Source of the DNA: Pediococcus cellicola
Lineage (GTDB): Bacteria; Bacillota; Bacilli; Lactobacillales; Lactobacillaceae
Direction of reading: 5' to 3'
NCBI RefSeq assembly: GCF_001438655.1
Contig: NZ_JQBR01000005.1
Coordinates: 97,780-161,779, forward strand
DNA length: 64,000 nucleotides
Shown here: piece after piece, positions 25,705 through 33,538 of the stretch
Layout: each line of letters starts with the position of its first letter
Position numbering within the stretch: position 1 is the first letter of the stretch
Translations under genes and position numbers: made by a program
Notes under the pieces: model-generated
Databases searched by the model: none
What the model was told of the DNA's origin: nothing
The model's input: only the letters and a program-made list of their open reading frames with translations

Positions 25705-27306
25705 TTACATTTTGATGATGTCGTCAAATAATTTCATGTTTTCTTGGTGTAGTGTATGACTAACCATAATTACCGTTAAGTTCGTATTGGTAAGTAAGTC
25801 GGCCTCAATTTTGGCCGCTGTCTTGGCATCGACAGATGAAGTGCTTTCGTCCATGAGGATAATCTTAATATTGTGACGCAATAAACCGCGAGCTAACGCC
25901 AATCGTTGCTTTTGACCACCAGACAGATTCACGCCATCTTCGCCAACGTGGGTTTCCAAAAACTTTCCAGCTTCCTTCAAAGAGGAGATTAAGTTTGTTT
26001 CTAACAAAACCTGTGACAAAGAATCTTCTGGGAAATGATCTAATAGCTGCAAATTCTGCCGAACTGTTGTATTTAGTAAACGGGGCTGTTGATCCAAATA
26101 AAGAATCCTGCTTAAGATTGTTTGTTGGGAAAGTTCTTGATAATGCTTACCAAATAAAGATAATGTCCCGGTGTAGTGAGTATGATAACCAGCAATTAGT
26201 TTTAATAGTGTTGATTTTCCAGTGCCACTGGCACCCAGAATTAAATATTTTTTCTTAGCCAGAAAGGTATAGGAAAAATTCTGAATAATCGGTTTATCTT
26301 GGTATTTAAACGAAACGTTTGTTGCTTGAATGGCTGTTTCACTTGATTTAATAGCTGTTGATTTTGGTGTACGAGATTCATCAGAAGCTAAAAGACGATC
26401 ATATTTACTGAACAGCGGTTTTACACCGCGCATGCTACCTAGATAAGTACTCATATTACCTAAGTTATTAAAAACATTGCCAGCCAAAGCACCCACGGCC
26501 ATTAAAGTTCCAATCTTAACGAACCCATGTAACGCCAAGAACCCACTCAAACCGATTAATAAAACCTGTGACAAAACGTTACCAGTGAAGCCAATAACTT
26601 GAACGATTGATTGCGTTTTAGTGAGATGAACGTTGGCTTTTTTTAAATCTAGAGAAGCTTGTCTGACATGTTTGGAAACCATCGGAAGTGCAAATAGGGC
26701 ATACAAAAAATTAAATCCTGATAGAACATCTTCTACTTGAGAAACAAACTGTTCATTTTCTTTGGTTAGAACCTCATTGGATTTTTGCAGCCGATGATCC
26801 ATGATTTTGGGTGCCAGAATAATGATGAACGCCATGACGATTGCGGTTACGGTTAGACTCCAATGATAAGCGGTTAAAGTAATTAGCGCGAAAATGACGC
26901 CAAATATGCTCTCAATTACGATAAATAAACTTTGTAAACCACTTTCATTAATAATAGTAATGTCGTTGTTTAACCAAGCAACATAGGCACCCGTATTTTT
27001 ACTGTGAAACGTTTCATAGGACAATTTTTCGATTTTTTGAGTGATATGATGACGAATTGAAATATCGATGTCTTGAATAACAACTTGAGTGTAATTAATA
27101 ACTAGATAAGTAAAAGAAATGACGCCTAGCCACATCAATAATAAGAAAATAATTTGATAAAAAAAGTTTTTCAAGTTATGAGCGACCAAGGCGTTTAGAG
27201 AATTCGCATTAAAAACTGAGGCTAAAACAGTAAAAAATTCAGTAACTGCCATGAGAAAAATAAGTAAGGTCACTTGTTGCCAATTTCTTTTTAGATATTT
27301 ATTCAT
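25705..27306 (-). CDS. ABC exporter, permease-ATPase, of the second regulator/exporter locus
   Basis: A 533-residue half-transporter: about six hydrophobic spans in the first 290 residues, then an ATPase with Walker A GASGTGKST, signature [10 protein letters not shown], Walker B IILMDESTSSVD and an H-loop MVSHTLH. The key residues are intact. The linker is shorter than in drug exporters. It starts at ATG 27306 after AGAGG, and this ATG overlaps (ATGA) the stop codon of an ATP-grasp ligase remnant, showing that exporter and ligase once formed one operon. It probably exported a modified peptide; whether it still has cargo is unknown. Confidence 0.85.
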   Translation of the reverse strand: MNKYLKRNWQQVTLLIFLMAVTEFFTVLASVFNANSLNALVAHNLKNFFYQIIFLLLMWLGVISFTYLVINYTQVVIQDIDISIRHHITQKIEKLSYETFHSKNTGAYVAWLNNDITIINESGLQSLFIVIESIFGVIFALITLTAYHWSLTVTAIVMAFIIILAPKIMDHRLQKSNEVLTKENEQFVSQVEDVLSGFNFLYALFALPMVSKHVRQASLDLKKANVHLTKTQSIVQVIGFTGNVLSQVLLIGLSGFLALHGFVKIGTLMAVGALAGNVFNNLGNMSTYLGSMRGVKPLFSKYDRLLASDESRTPKSTAIKSSETAIQATNVSFKYQDKPIIQNFSYTFLAKKKYLILGASGTGKSTLLKLIAGYHTHYTGTLSLFGKHYQELSQQTILSRILYLDQQPRLLNTTVRQNLQLLDHFPEDSLSQVLLETNLISSLKEAGKFLETHVGEDGVNLSGGQKQRLALARGLLRHNIKIILMDESTSSVDAKTAAKIEADLLTNTNLTVIMVSHTLHQENMKLFDDIIKM

Positions 27307-27434
27307 TTTGGTTCCTCTTTTGAATTCGCTGGCAAATTTATAATTGTATGTAAGGCTAAATCAGTAAGTTTATCGTTAGTCAAAGCTTCAATCCAATTCC
27401 AATCGCCATTTGGATTTACTTCTAAAAATACCAG
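27303..27434 (-). pseudogene. C-terminal remnant of an ATP-grasp ribosomal-peptide ligase (graspetide maturase type)
   Basis: An open reverse-strand frame of 43 codons (27434 to stop at 27303-27305) begins LVFLEVNPNGDWNWIEA and ends just inside the exporter start as ATGA. The FLEVNPNG block, followed by an aromatic segment and a short helical tail, is the C-terminal signature of ATP-grasp enzymes of the MvdD/RimK-like peptide-ligase group; its Glu and Asn bind Mg-ATP. An in-frame TAG lies directly before it (27435-27437), and no start codon or N-terminal domain is present, so the gene is reduced to its tail. Identification rests on motif memory and the coupling to an exporter. Confidence 0.65.
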
Positions 27435-27476
27435 CTATTTTGGACTTTTAAAAAATTACATTGGAATTTCAACTTT

Positions 27477-27503
27477 CTACCAGTCAAATATAATTGGACT
27501 CAA
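27477..27503 (-). other. 8-codon frame with strong ribosome site before the ligase remnant
   Basis: GAGGAGG (reverse strand, 27519-27513) stands nine bases before TTG 27503, which opens MSPIIFDW and then a stop. An ATG at 27521 in the same frame would overlap the ribosome site. It may be the preserved start of a deleted gene, or a very short peptide. Confidence in expression is low. Confidence 0.35.
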
Positions 27504-27534
27504 AAAGTATAGCCTCCTCATTTTTTTGATTTTT

Positions 27535-27561
27535 AATCAATGAAAATGTAAAACATTGATT
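27535..27561. promoter_or_regulatory. inverted repeat between the Rgg regulator and the exporter locus
   Basis: AATCAATG (27535-27542) and CATTGATT (27554-27561) are exact reverse complements with an 11-bp centre. It lies in the divergent promoter region and is a candidate Rgg binding site. Confidence 0.45.
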
Positions 27562-27642
27562 GAATTTATTTTATATCAAAATAAGTTTTTGCCTACAAAA
27601 GTGTGATAGAATGTACCACAAAAAATGAGAGGATGATTAAAA

Positions 27643-28491
27643 ATGGGAGAGCAAAGCAAATTAATAAGAAAGTTACGTAAAGAACGGCATCTTTCACAAA
27701 ATTTTTTAGCGGAAGGTGTCACTACTAGAGAAGCGGTATCTAAATTTGAAACACGTGGGACAGAGATCTCGGCGCAAACTTTGTTTGCCTTTTTAAATAA
27801 AATGAATATTGAACCGGAGGAATATGTTTTTTTGTTACATAGTAAGAATACTTTTAAACAAAAAATAAATCAGATGGGTAAATCATTAGTGCAAAGTGAC
27901 AAGCATGAACAGCAAAGTTATATAAACAAACTTAATCAGTATTATTTTGAAACTAATGATCCTTTTTATAAGTTAATCTCGTGCCAGTATCAATTACTCT
28001 TTAATTCCGAAAAGCTTAAAGATTCTGAAAAATTCAAAAATTGTGAAAAAGTAATTAAAGACTATCTTAATCAAGTTGAAAATTGGGGCAGATTTGAACT
28101 TGCCCTATATAGCAATGTTCTGTTTATTTTTGATTCTGATTTAATTTTAGCGACACAAAAAAATGTAATTAGCAAAATGAAAATTTATAAATCGAATGCT
28201 TATTACAAGTACGGTATTACCAATTTCTTTCATAATGCTGAGATGCTATTTTGTATTCGTAAGGATTTTTCAAGTTTGCAGAAAATATTACCCTATTACA
28301 GAAATCAGACTAAGGAAGTTGATTATTGTTACGAAAGAATTAATTATTTGATTTTTGAAAAAATTGCCCAAAAAGGAAGCTCATTTGAAATCTCTGAGAT
28401 TTCAAATGAGCTAAGTATTTTGAACTATTTAGGATACAAGCAAATTGCTACTGATATTACTAATTTTATAGCACAAACACTTGGTGACTAA
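27643..28491 (+). CDS. Rgg/GadR/MutR family transcriptional regulator
   Basis: A 282-residue protein of the usual Rgg length. Residues about 7-65 are an XRE helix-turn-helix (LIRKLRKERHLSQNFLAEGV, then TTREAVSKFETRGTEISAQT). The helical remainder corresponds to the Rgg C-terminal domain that binds short peptides. GAGAGG precedes the ATG. It is divergent from the ATP-grasp remnant/exporter unit and is its likely regulator. A perfect 17-bp inverted repeat lies inside the coding region at 28378-28412. Confidence 0.85.
   Translation: MGEQSKLIRKLRKERHLSQNFLAEGVTTREAVSKFETRGTEISAQTLFAFLNKMNIEPEEYVFLLHSKNTFKQKINQMGKSLVQSDKHEQQSYINKLNQYYFETNDPFYKLISCQYQLLFNSEKLKDSEKFKNCEKVIKDYLNQVENWGRFELALYSNVLFIFDSDLILATQKNVISKMKIYKSNAYYKYGITNFFHNAEMLFCIRKDFSSLQKILPYYRNQTKEVDYCYERINYLIFEKIAQKGSSFEISEISNELSILNYLGYKQIATDITNFIAQTLGD
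28378..28412. repeat. perfect 17-bp inverted repeat inside the rgg coding region
   Basis: Arms at 28378-28394 and 28396-28412 are exact reverse complements separated by one T. They encode part of the regulator's C-terminal helix region (SSFEISEISNEL). No T-run follows. Confidence 0.9.
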
Positions 28492-28585
28492 AAAGATTGT
28501 TCGCCACTAGACGTTTGAAGCATGGTTGTTATTTTTTTTACAAAATAAGTATTGCACGCCGCATAAAACAAGCCAATGATGAGAG

Positions 28586-29197
28586 TTAATCTAAGTTAGT
28601 TACATGTGCATAACCGGCAATATAAGATTTCCAGTAAGAAGCCATGTAGCTTTCTTTGATGACCCCGCGGTCTTGAGCATCAATCATTTGGTTATCACCG
28701 GACACGATAATTCCCACATGATCAATAGTAGCTCCGCCGTTATAGCTAAAGAAAACTAGGTCGCCGGGTTTAACCTTGTCATGTGAAACGTGATCGAAAG
28801 CGTTATATTGTGCTTCGGCCGTCCTTGGCAATTTTTTGTCCAGGACTTTCGAAAAGACATATTGGGTTAAGCCAGAACAGTCAAACGTATCTGGTCCGAC
28901 AGCGCCCCAAACGTACTTTTTGCCGAGTTGTTGACGCAAGGTTTGATATAAATCACTGTATTTTTGAGTTGCTTTTTTAGCGCTAACTTCAGCTGTCTTT
29001 TCAGGCTTGGAATCAGCTTTGATTTGTTGTTCTTTTTTAGGGATACTAATTTTGGCAATCGAGTCATGATGATTTGTGGTTGCCAAAATACTTTGGATCG
29101 GTTTGATGCTGTCCGCGGAAATATGCGTTTGGACAAGGAAGAGGGCCAAAAAGGCCGTAAAGAATAGTAAAATAGGTAGTGCAGTTTTAGTTTTCAT
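28586..29197 (-). CDS. secreted NlpC/P60 (C40) peptidoglycan endopeptidase
   Basis: A 203-residue protein. A signal peptide or N-terminal anchor spans about residues 6-28; a Lys/Ala-rich linker follows, then the NlpC/P60 domain from about 80. The catalytic Cys107 is in DTFDCSGLTQYVF and His160 in IDHVGIIVSG. The family cuts stem peptides of peptidoglycan (gamma-D-Glu-diamino acid bond) during growth and cell separation. No LysM or SH3 binding domain is present. AAGGAG precedes the ATG. Confidence 0.9.
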   Translation of the reverse strand: MKTKTALPILLFFTAFLALFLVQTHISADSIKPIQSILATTNHHDSIAKISIPKKEQQIKADSKPEKTAEVSAKKATQKYSDLYQTLRQQLGKKYVWGAVGPDTFDCSGLTQYVFSKVLDKKLPRTAEAQYNAFDHVSHDKVKPGDLVFFSYNGGATIDHVGIIVSGDNQMIDAQDRGVIKESYMASYWKSYIAGYAHVTNLD

Positions 29198-29315
29198 GTG
29201 AACTCCTTAAATTTTTAACTGATTCATCTATGATAACAGCCGAATGTTACAATTGGTTAACAATGAGGTTTTAAAAAGAAAACTAGATATTACATAAGAC
29301 GAAAGGGTGGCACGA

Positions 29316-31700
29316 ATGGCAGGCAAAAAAATTGGAATCCGACAATTAGTGGAGTTTGTTCTTCGTGCCGGTGACCTAAGTTCCACAAGCAATAGTCAAA
29401 ACACAGCATTGGAAGGTGCGCGGATTCATCGCAAACTACAAAAAGCTGGTGGCGAAAATTATGAAAAAGAAGTTTATGTCAAACGTACGGTGTCTATGGC
29501 GGGAGAAGATTACGTCATTGACGGCCGAGCTGACGGTGTGGTTCAAACGGCCGACCAATTGCTAATTGAAGAAATAAAAACATCTGATCCGGATTTCGAA
29601 GATTTATCCGAAAATACTTTAACTCTGTATTGGAGCCAAGCCAAGGTGTATGGTGCTATTTTGACCCATGACTTGGATATGCCAGAAGTCACCATCCGAC
29701 TAACCTACTATCAGCGGACAACTGACAAAATCACTAAAACTGAAAAAACGTACCCACGCGAAACGCTACAGAAATTCTTTGACGAATTAATTGAGGAATA
29801 TCGTAGTTGGTTAGTGATGCGTAGTGACTGGCGTAAAACGCGTAATCAAAGTATTAAGGACTTAGCTTTTCCCTTTGCTGATTATCGAAGCGGACAGCGT
29901 GACTTAGCCGTGGCCGTATACAAGACGGTGGCCTTAAAGAAACGGTTATTTGTCGAAGCGCCAACTGGAACCGGGAAGACCATTTCGACTTTGTTTCCAA
30001 GTATTAAGGCCATGGGAGAAGATTTATGTGACCGCTTATTTTATTTGACAGCCAAGCAGAGTACCCGTAGTGTGGCCGAAAAAGGTCTCCAAGTGATGGT
30101 GGACAAGGGGTTAAAGATTAAAAGTATTACGCTAACCGCTAAAGACAAAATTATTTTTCCAGATGAGGTTGATGTGGCCCCTGAGGATAATCCGTACATG
30201 ATTGGCTATTATGATCGGTTGAAAGATGGTTTGAGAGATGTTTTCGAGCACGAAAGCCAAATAACACGGCCGATCATTGAAACTTATGCCAAAAAACACA
30301 TGCTGGATCCGTTTGAATTCTCACTCGACATTTCTACTTTTATGGACGTGATTATCTGCGATTACAATTATCTTTTCGATCCGATTGTCTACTTGCAGCG
30401 CTTTTTCTCGCAGCCAGATGACAATAACTTCTTCTTGGTAGATGAGGCCCACAACTTAGTTTCACGAGCGCGTGATATGTATACCGCACAAGTAGATGAT
30501 CGTCCCATTGACGCGTTGTTAGCAGCGGGAAAAATGGCAAAGGACAATGAAGATGTTCAAGGAATTACCAATCAGCTCAAAAAAGTACAAACGGTTTTTG
30601 ATCAAGTTAAATTACCTTTGACGGAACAAAACCAGACGCAAGCCGTGACTACTGAAGAGCTGACGAGTTTTCGCCATGGATTAGAAAAATTCAATAGTTT
30701 TGTGCAAGATTGGTTACCGAAGCAGCCGCCGGTACCCTTCACCTCCCAAATTTTAGATTTCTTCTTCACATTATTAAGATACGTCAAAATTTCAGCTTTT
30801 TACGACGAAAGTTATCGTGTTATTGTGAGTTTGGACGAGGATGGTAGCGTGAGCGTTAAAGAGTTGTGTTTAGATCCCAGTCCATATCTAGATATGTCGC
30901 TGAAAATGGGACGCGGGGTGGTCTTTTTTTCGGCCACACTATCCCCGATGGCTTACTTTAAAGAGACGCTAGGATGTGAAACCAATGGGTTAAGTTTGCA
31001 ATTAACTTCTCCATTTTTAGAAAAACGCCAAAATATTTTGGTGACGCCTTACATCAACACGACGTATAAGCAACGCGAAAATAGTTTGCCCCAAATTGTG
31101 GAAAGTATCTTTGCGATGGTTAACGCTAAGAAGGGCAATTACCTCATTTTTTGTCCGTCGTATAAGTATATGACTCAAATTGAATCGGCCTTTTTAGATC
31201 GTTATCAGCAATTTAATGTGATTGAACAAAGTAATCAGATGGACGAAAAGGCCCGTCAGGAATTTTTGGACGCTTTTTCAAAAAAATATCCGCATTCGTT
31301 GATTGGGTTTAGTGTTTTAGGCGGGATTTTCTCTGAGGGGATTGATCTTGTTGGCGACCACTTGATTGGTGTGGGCATTGTAAGTGTTGGACTGCCTGGC
31401 TTAAGTGATGAACGAGATCTTCTAAGAAACTATTTTGATCAGAAAAATGGAAAAGGGTTTGAGTATGCGTATCAATTGCCAGGAATGAATCACGTCTTGC
31501 AAGCAGCGGGACGCCTCATTCGCAGTAGTCAAGATGCAGGAAACGTGGTATTGATGGATAATCGATTTGGTTCCTTACGATACACACAGTTATTTCCGCG
31601 ACATTGGCAACATTATCAACGCGTGTATTCGACTGAGCAACTCGCAAAAAATATCGCCCAATTTTGGCAACGGGTTGGCGAACAAAAAAATGAGCTGTGA
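29316..31700 (+). CDS. nuclease-helicase fusion: PD-(D/E)XK domain plus DinG/XPD-like helicase
   Basis: A 794-residue protein starting at ATG 29316, five bases after GGGTGG. Residues 1-190 form a RecB-like nuclease domain with His38, Asp69 (VIDGRADG) and EIK at 86-88. The superfamily 2 helicase follows: Walker A EAPTGTGKT, DEAH box VDEAHNL, motif III-like VVFFSATLSP, motif VI AAGRLIRS. The Fe-S binding Cys of DinG/XPD relatives are missing: the segment that normally reads C-PE-CPY reads APEDNPYMIGYYDR. It probably unwinds and trims DNA in repair; its physiological role is unknown. Confidence 0.87.
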   Translation: MAGKKIGIRQLVEFVLRAGDLSSTSNSQNTALEGARIHRKLQKAGGENYEKEVYVKRTVSMAGEDYVIDGRADGVVQTADQLLIEEIKTSDPDFEDLSENTLTLYWSQAKVYGAILTHDLDMPEVTIRLTYYQRTTDKITKTEKTYPRETLQKFFDELIEEYRSWLVMRSDWRKTRNQSIKDLAFPFADYRSGQRDLAVAVYKTVALKKRLFVEAPTGTGKTISTLFPSIKAMGEDLCDRLFYLTAKQSTRSVAEKGLQVMVDKGLKIKSITLTAKDKIIFPDEVDVAPEDNPYMIGYYDRLKDGLRDVFEHESQITRPIIETYAKKHMLDPFEFSLDISTFMDVIICDYNYLFDPIVYLQRFFSQPDDNNFFLVDEAHNLVSRARDMYTAQVDDRPIDALLAAGKMAKDNEDVQGITNQLKKVQTVFDQVKLPLTEQNQTQAVTTEELTSFRHGLEKFNSFVQDWLPKQPPVPFTSQILDFFFTLLRYVKISAFYDESYRVIVSLDEDGSVSVKELCLDPSPYLDMSLKMGRGVVFFSATLSPMAYFKETLGCETNGLSLQLTSPFLEKRQNILVTPYINTTYKQRENSLPQIVESIFAMVNAKKGNYLIFCPSYKYMTQIESAFLDRYQQFNVIEQSNQMDEKARQEFLDAFSKKYPHSLIGFSVLGGIFSEGIDLVGDHLIGVGIVSVGLPGLSDERDLLRNYFDQKNGKGFEYAYQLPGMNHVLQAAGRLIRSSQDAGNVVLMDNRFGSLRYTQLFPRHWQHYQRVYSTEQLAKNIAQFWQRVGEQKNEL

Positions 31701-31702
31701 AA

Positions 31703-31747
31703 CCTTTGGAGAAAAGCTGAAATTTGTTTTCTCTGAGGGCTTTTTTA
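31703..31747 (+). terminator. terminator after the nuclease-helicase gene
   Basis: GAGAAAA (31710-31716 region) pairs with TTTTCTC (about 31727-31733), with further CCT/AGG pairing outside, then a run of six T residues. Confidence 0.65.
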
Positions 31748-31892
31748 TTAAAGTGCAAAAATTAATGAGGTTAAAGGCAAGTTATTTAGAAATATATCCT
31801 ATTTCTTGTTTACAGCGGTAAGCTTAATCGGTATATTATATAAGGGCTGTTGTAATTGTTGGAATGATATGTAGAAAGAGGGAGCTTGCGGA

Positions 31893-33185
31893 ATGGGAAA
31901 TGGCATGTATTTGGTCATTAATGTAATTGGAATTCTTGTTTTTATTGGTGTCGCATTTTTATTCTCCAAAGATAAAAAGCACGTTGATTGGCGTTCAGTT
32001 TTGACTATGCTAGTGATTAACATCTTCTTGGCTTGGTTTTTAACTGGATTCTCGATCGGAATTGACGGTGTGAAGGCCGCAGCAAATGCCTTTAACTGGA
32101 TGGTACAGATTTCATATTCAGGAATCGGATTTGCCTTATCAAGTTGGGTAAACGTGAAACAAATGGACTTTGTGACAAGTTCGTTGTTACCAATCTTGAT
32201 GATTGTGCCACTTTTTGATATTTTGACCTACATTGGTTTCTTGCCATGGTTAATTAAATGGGTAGGACGTGGCTTAGCCTTTATTACCCGCCAACCAAAA
32301 TTCGAATCATTTTTTGCGGTTGAAATGATGTTTTTAGGTAATACTGAAGCTTTAGCAGTTTCCAGTCTGCAATTAAAACAAATGAAGGCCCAACGATTAG
32401 TGACAATTGCGATGATGTCAATGAGTTGTGTGACGGCATCGATTCTGGGTGCTTACATGCAAATGATGCCTGGTGAATATATCATTGCTGCAGTTCCAAT
32501 TAATATCGTAAATGCAATCATTGTCACAATTATTCTGAATCCAGTGACAGTGACACCTGAAGAAGATGTGATTGCCAAGATCGGTAGCAGTGCACAAATC
32601 GAAGAGAATACCCAAACAACTGATCCAAGCGGTTCAGAAGAGTTGGCGGAAGCACAAGTTAAAGCTGATGCTAAACCAAAACGTGAGCCATTCTTCTCAT
32701 TTTTGGGAGATTCTATCTTAGGTGCTGGTAAATTAGTTCTGATTATTTTGGCAAACGTCATTGCCTTTGTGGCCTTAGCTAAATTAATTGATGAAGGGTT
32801 ACAACTTGTCGCACCTTGGTTGACCTTGGAAAACATTTTGGGCATCATTATGTTCCCATTCGCATGGTTATTAGGATTGGATGTGCCAACAGCTTTCAAG
32901 TTTGCTCAATTTATGGGAACAAAGCTTGTGACTAACGAATTCGTCGTCATGGGTAAGGTTTCACCTGTAGTACAAACTTATGCACCCCATTTCAGAGCAA
33001 TGTTAACGGTGTTCTTGACTTCCTTTGCCAACTTCTCGACAACCGGGATGATTATTGGCGCGTTCAAGGGGATTGTCGATCGTAAGAAAAATGATGTGAT
33101 TTCTAAAAATGTAGGATACATGTTACTCTCAGGAATTTTAGTATCCTTACTGTCAGCCGGTGTCGTAGGGCTGTTTAGTTGGTAA
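31893..33185 (+). CDS. concentrative nucleoside transporter (NupC/CNT family)
   Basis: A 430-residue membrane protein with many hydrophobic spans. CNT landmarks are visible: the N-terminal helices, a gate-like segment ISYSGIGFALSSW, the EMMFLGNTEALA block, and near the C-terminus GTKLVTNEFVV and a TSFANFSTTGMI block. A soluble, acidic insertion lies at about 215-260. It imports nucleosides with protons or sodium. AGGGAG precedes the ATG. A nucleoside hydrolase is encoded 8 kb downstream and may act in the same salvage route. Confidence 0.9.
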   Translation: MGNGMYLVINVIGILVFIGVAFLFSKDKKHVDWRSVLTMLVINIFLAWFLTGFSIGIDGVKAAANAFNWMVQISYSGIGFALSSWVNVKQMDFVTSSLLPILMIVPLFDILTYIGFLPWLIKWVGRGLAFITRQPKFESFFAVEMMFLGNTEALAVSSLQLKQMKAQRLVTIAMMSMSCVTASILGAYMQMMPGEYIIAAVPINIVNAIIVTIILNPVTVTPEEDVIAKIGSSAQIEENTQTTDPSGSEELAEAQVKADAKPKREPFFSFLGDSILGAGKLVLIILANVIAFVALAKLIDEGLQLVAPWLTLENILGIIMFPFAWLLGLDVPTAFKFAQFMGTKLVTNEFVVMGKVSPVVQTYAPHFRAMLTVFLTSFANFSTTGMIIGAFKGIVDRKKNDVISKNVGYMLLSGILVSLLSAGVVGLFSW

Positions 33186-33229
33186 AAAAGTGACAAGAAA
33201 CTGATCTTTGTCACAAAATAACGTAAAAG

Positions 33230-33282
33230 TAGTGAATAATCGTGTCTTTTAGTTTTTTTGACAGATTATTCACTATTTTTTT
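33230..33282 (+). terminator. terminator after the nucleoside transporter gene
   Basis: A 12-bp stem (33230-33241 with 33264-33275) followed by a T-run. A second hairpin (GTGACAA/TTGTCAC) lies at about 33189-33214. Confidence 0.8.
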
Positions 33283-33291
33283 GTCTATTTG

Positions 33292-33306
33292 TAGAAAACG
33301 CTTACT
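33292..33306. promoter_or_regulatory. possible cre site upstream of the adhesin gene
   Basis: TAGAAAACGCTTACT matches the catabolite-responsive consensus WTGNAANCGNWNNCW at all but one fixed position (A for T at position 2). It lies 49 bp before the -35 box. Confidence 0.35.
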
Positions 33307-33354
33307 AAATGTTAACGAGAATTAGATTTAAATTATGGTTGTTATATATTAAAT

Positions 33355-33384
33355 TTGTTTTTAGTACTTTTCAATGAGTATAAT
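33355..33384 (+). promoter_or_regulatory. promoter of the adhesin-sortase unit
   Basis: TTGTTT (33355-33360) and TATAAT (33379-33384) with an 18-bp gap. The leader to the adhesin start codon is about 145 nucleotides and contains a 9-codon frame. Confidence 0.6.
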
Positions 33385-33435
33385 CAAATTAAAGTGATGA
33401 TAACTATAAGATTAGTTTGAAGGAGGCTCTAGAAA

Positions 33436-33465
33436 ATGATGCGCAAATATCATTTAAGAATCTAA
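33436..33465 (+). other. 9-codon leader frame before the adhesin gene
   Basis: AAGGAGG (33420-33426) stands nine bases before ATG 33436, which opens MMRKYHLRI and then TAA. The ribosome site is better than that of the adhesin itself. It may be a leader peptide or the remains of an earlier N-terminus. Confidence 0.4.
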
Positions 33466-33538
33466 ATTTTAGGACAGTTAAGATACCTTCCACATTTTGC
33501 CGCTTTTACCAACATCAAATTAGCAAGGGAGAAAAAAT

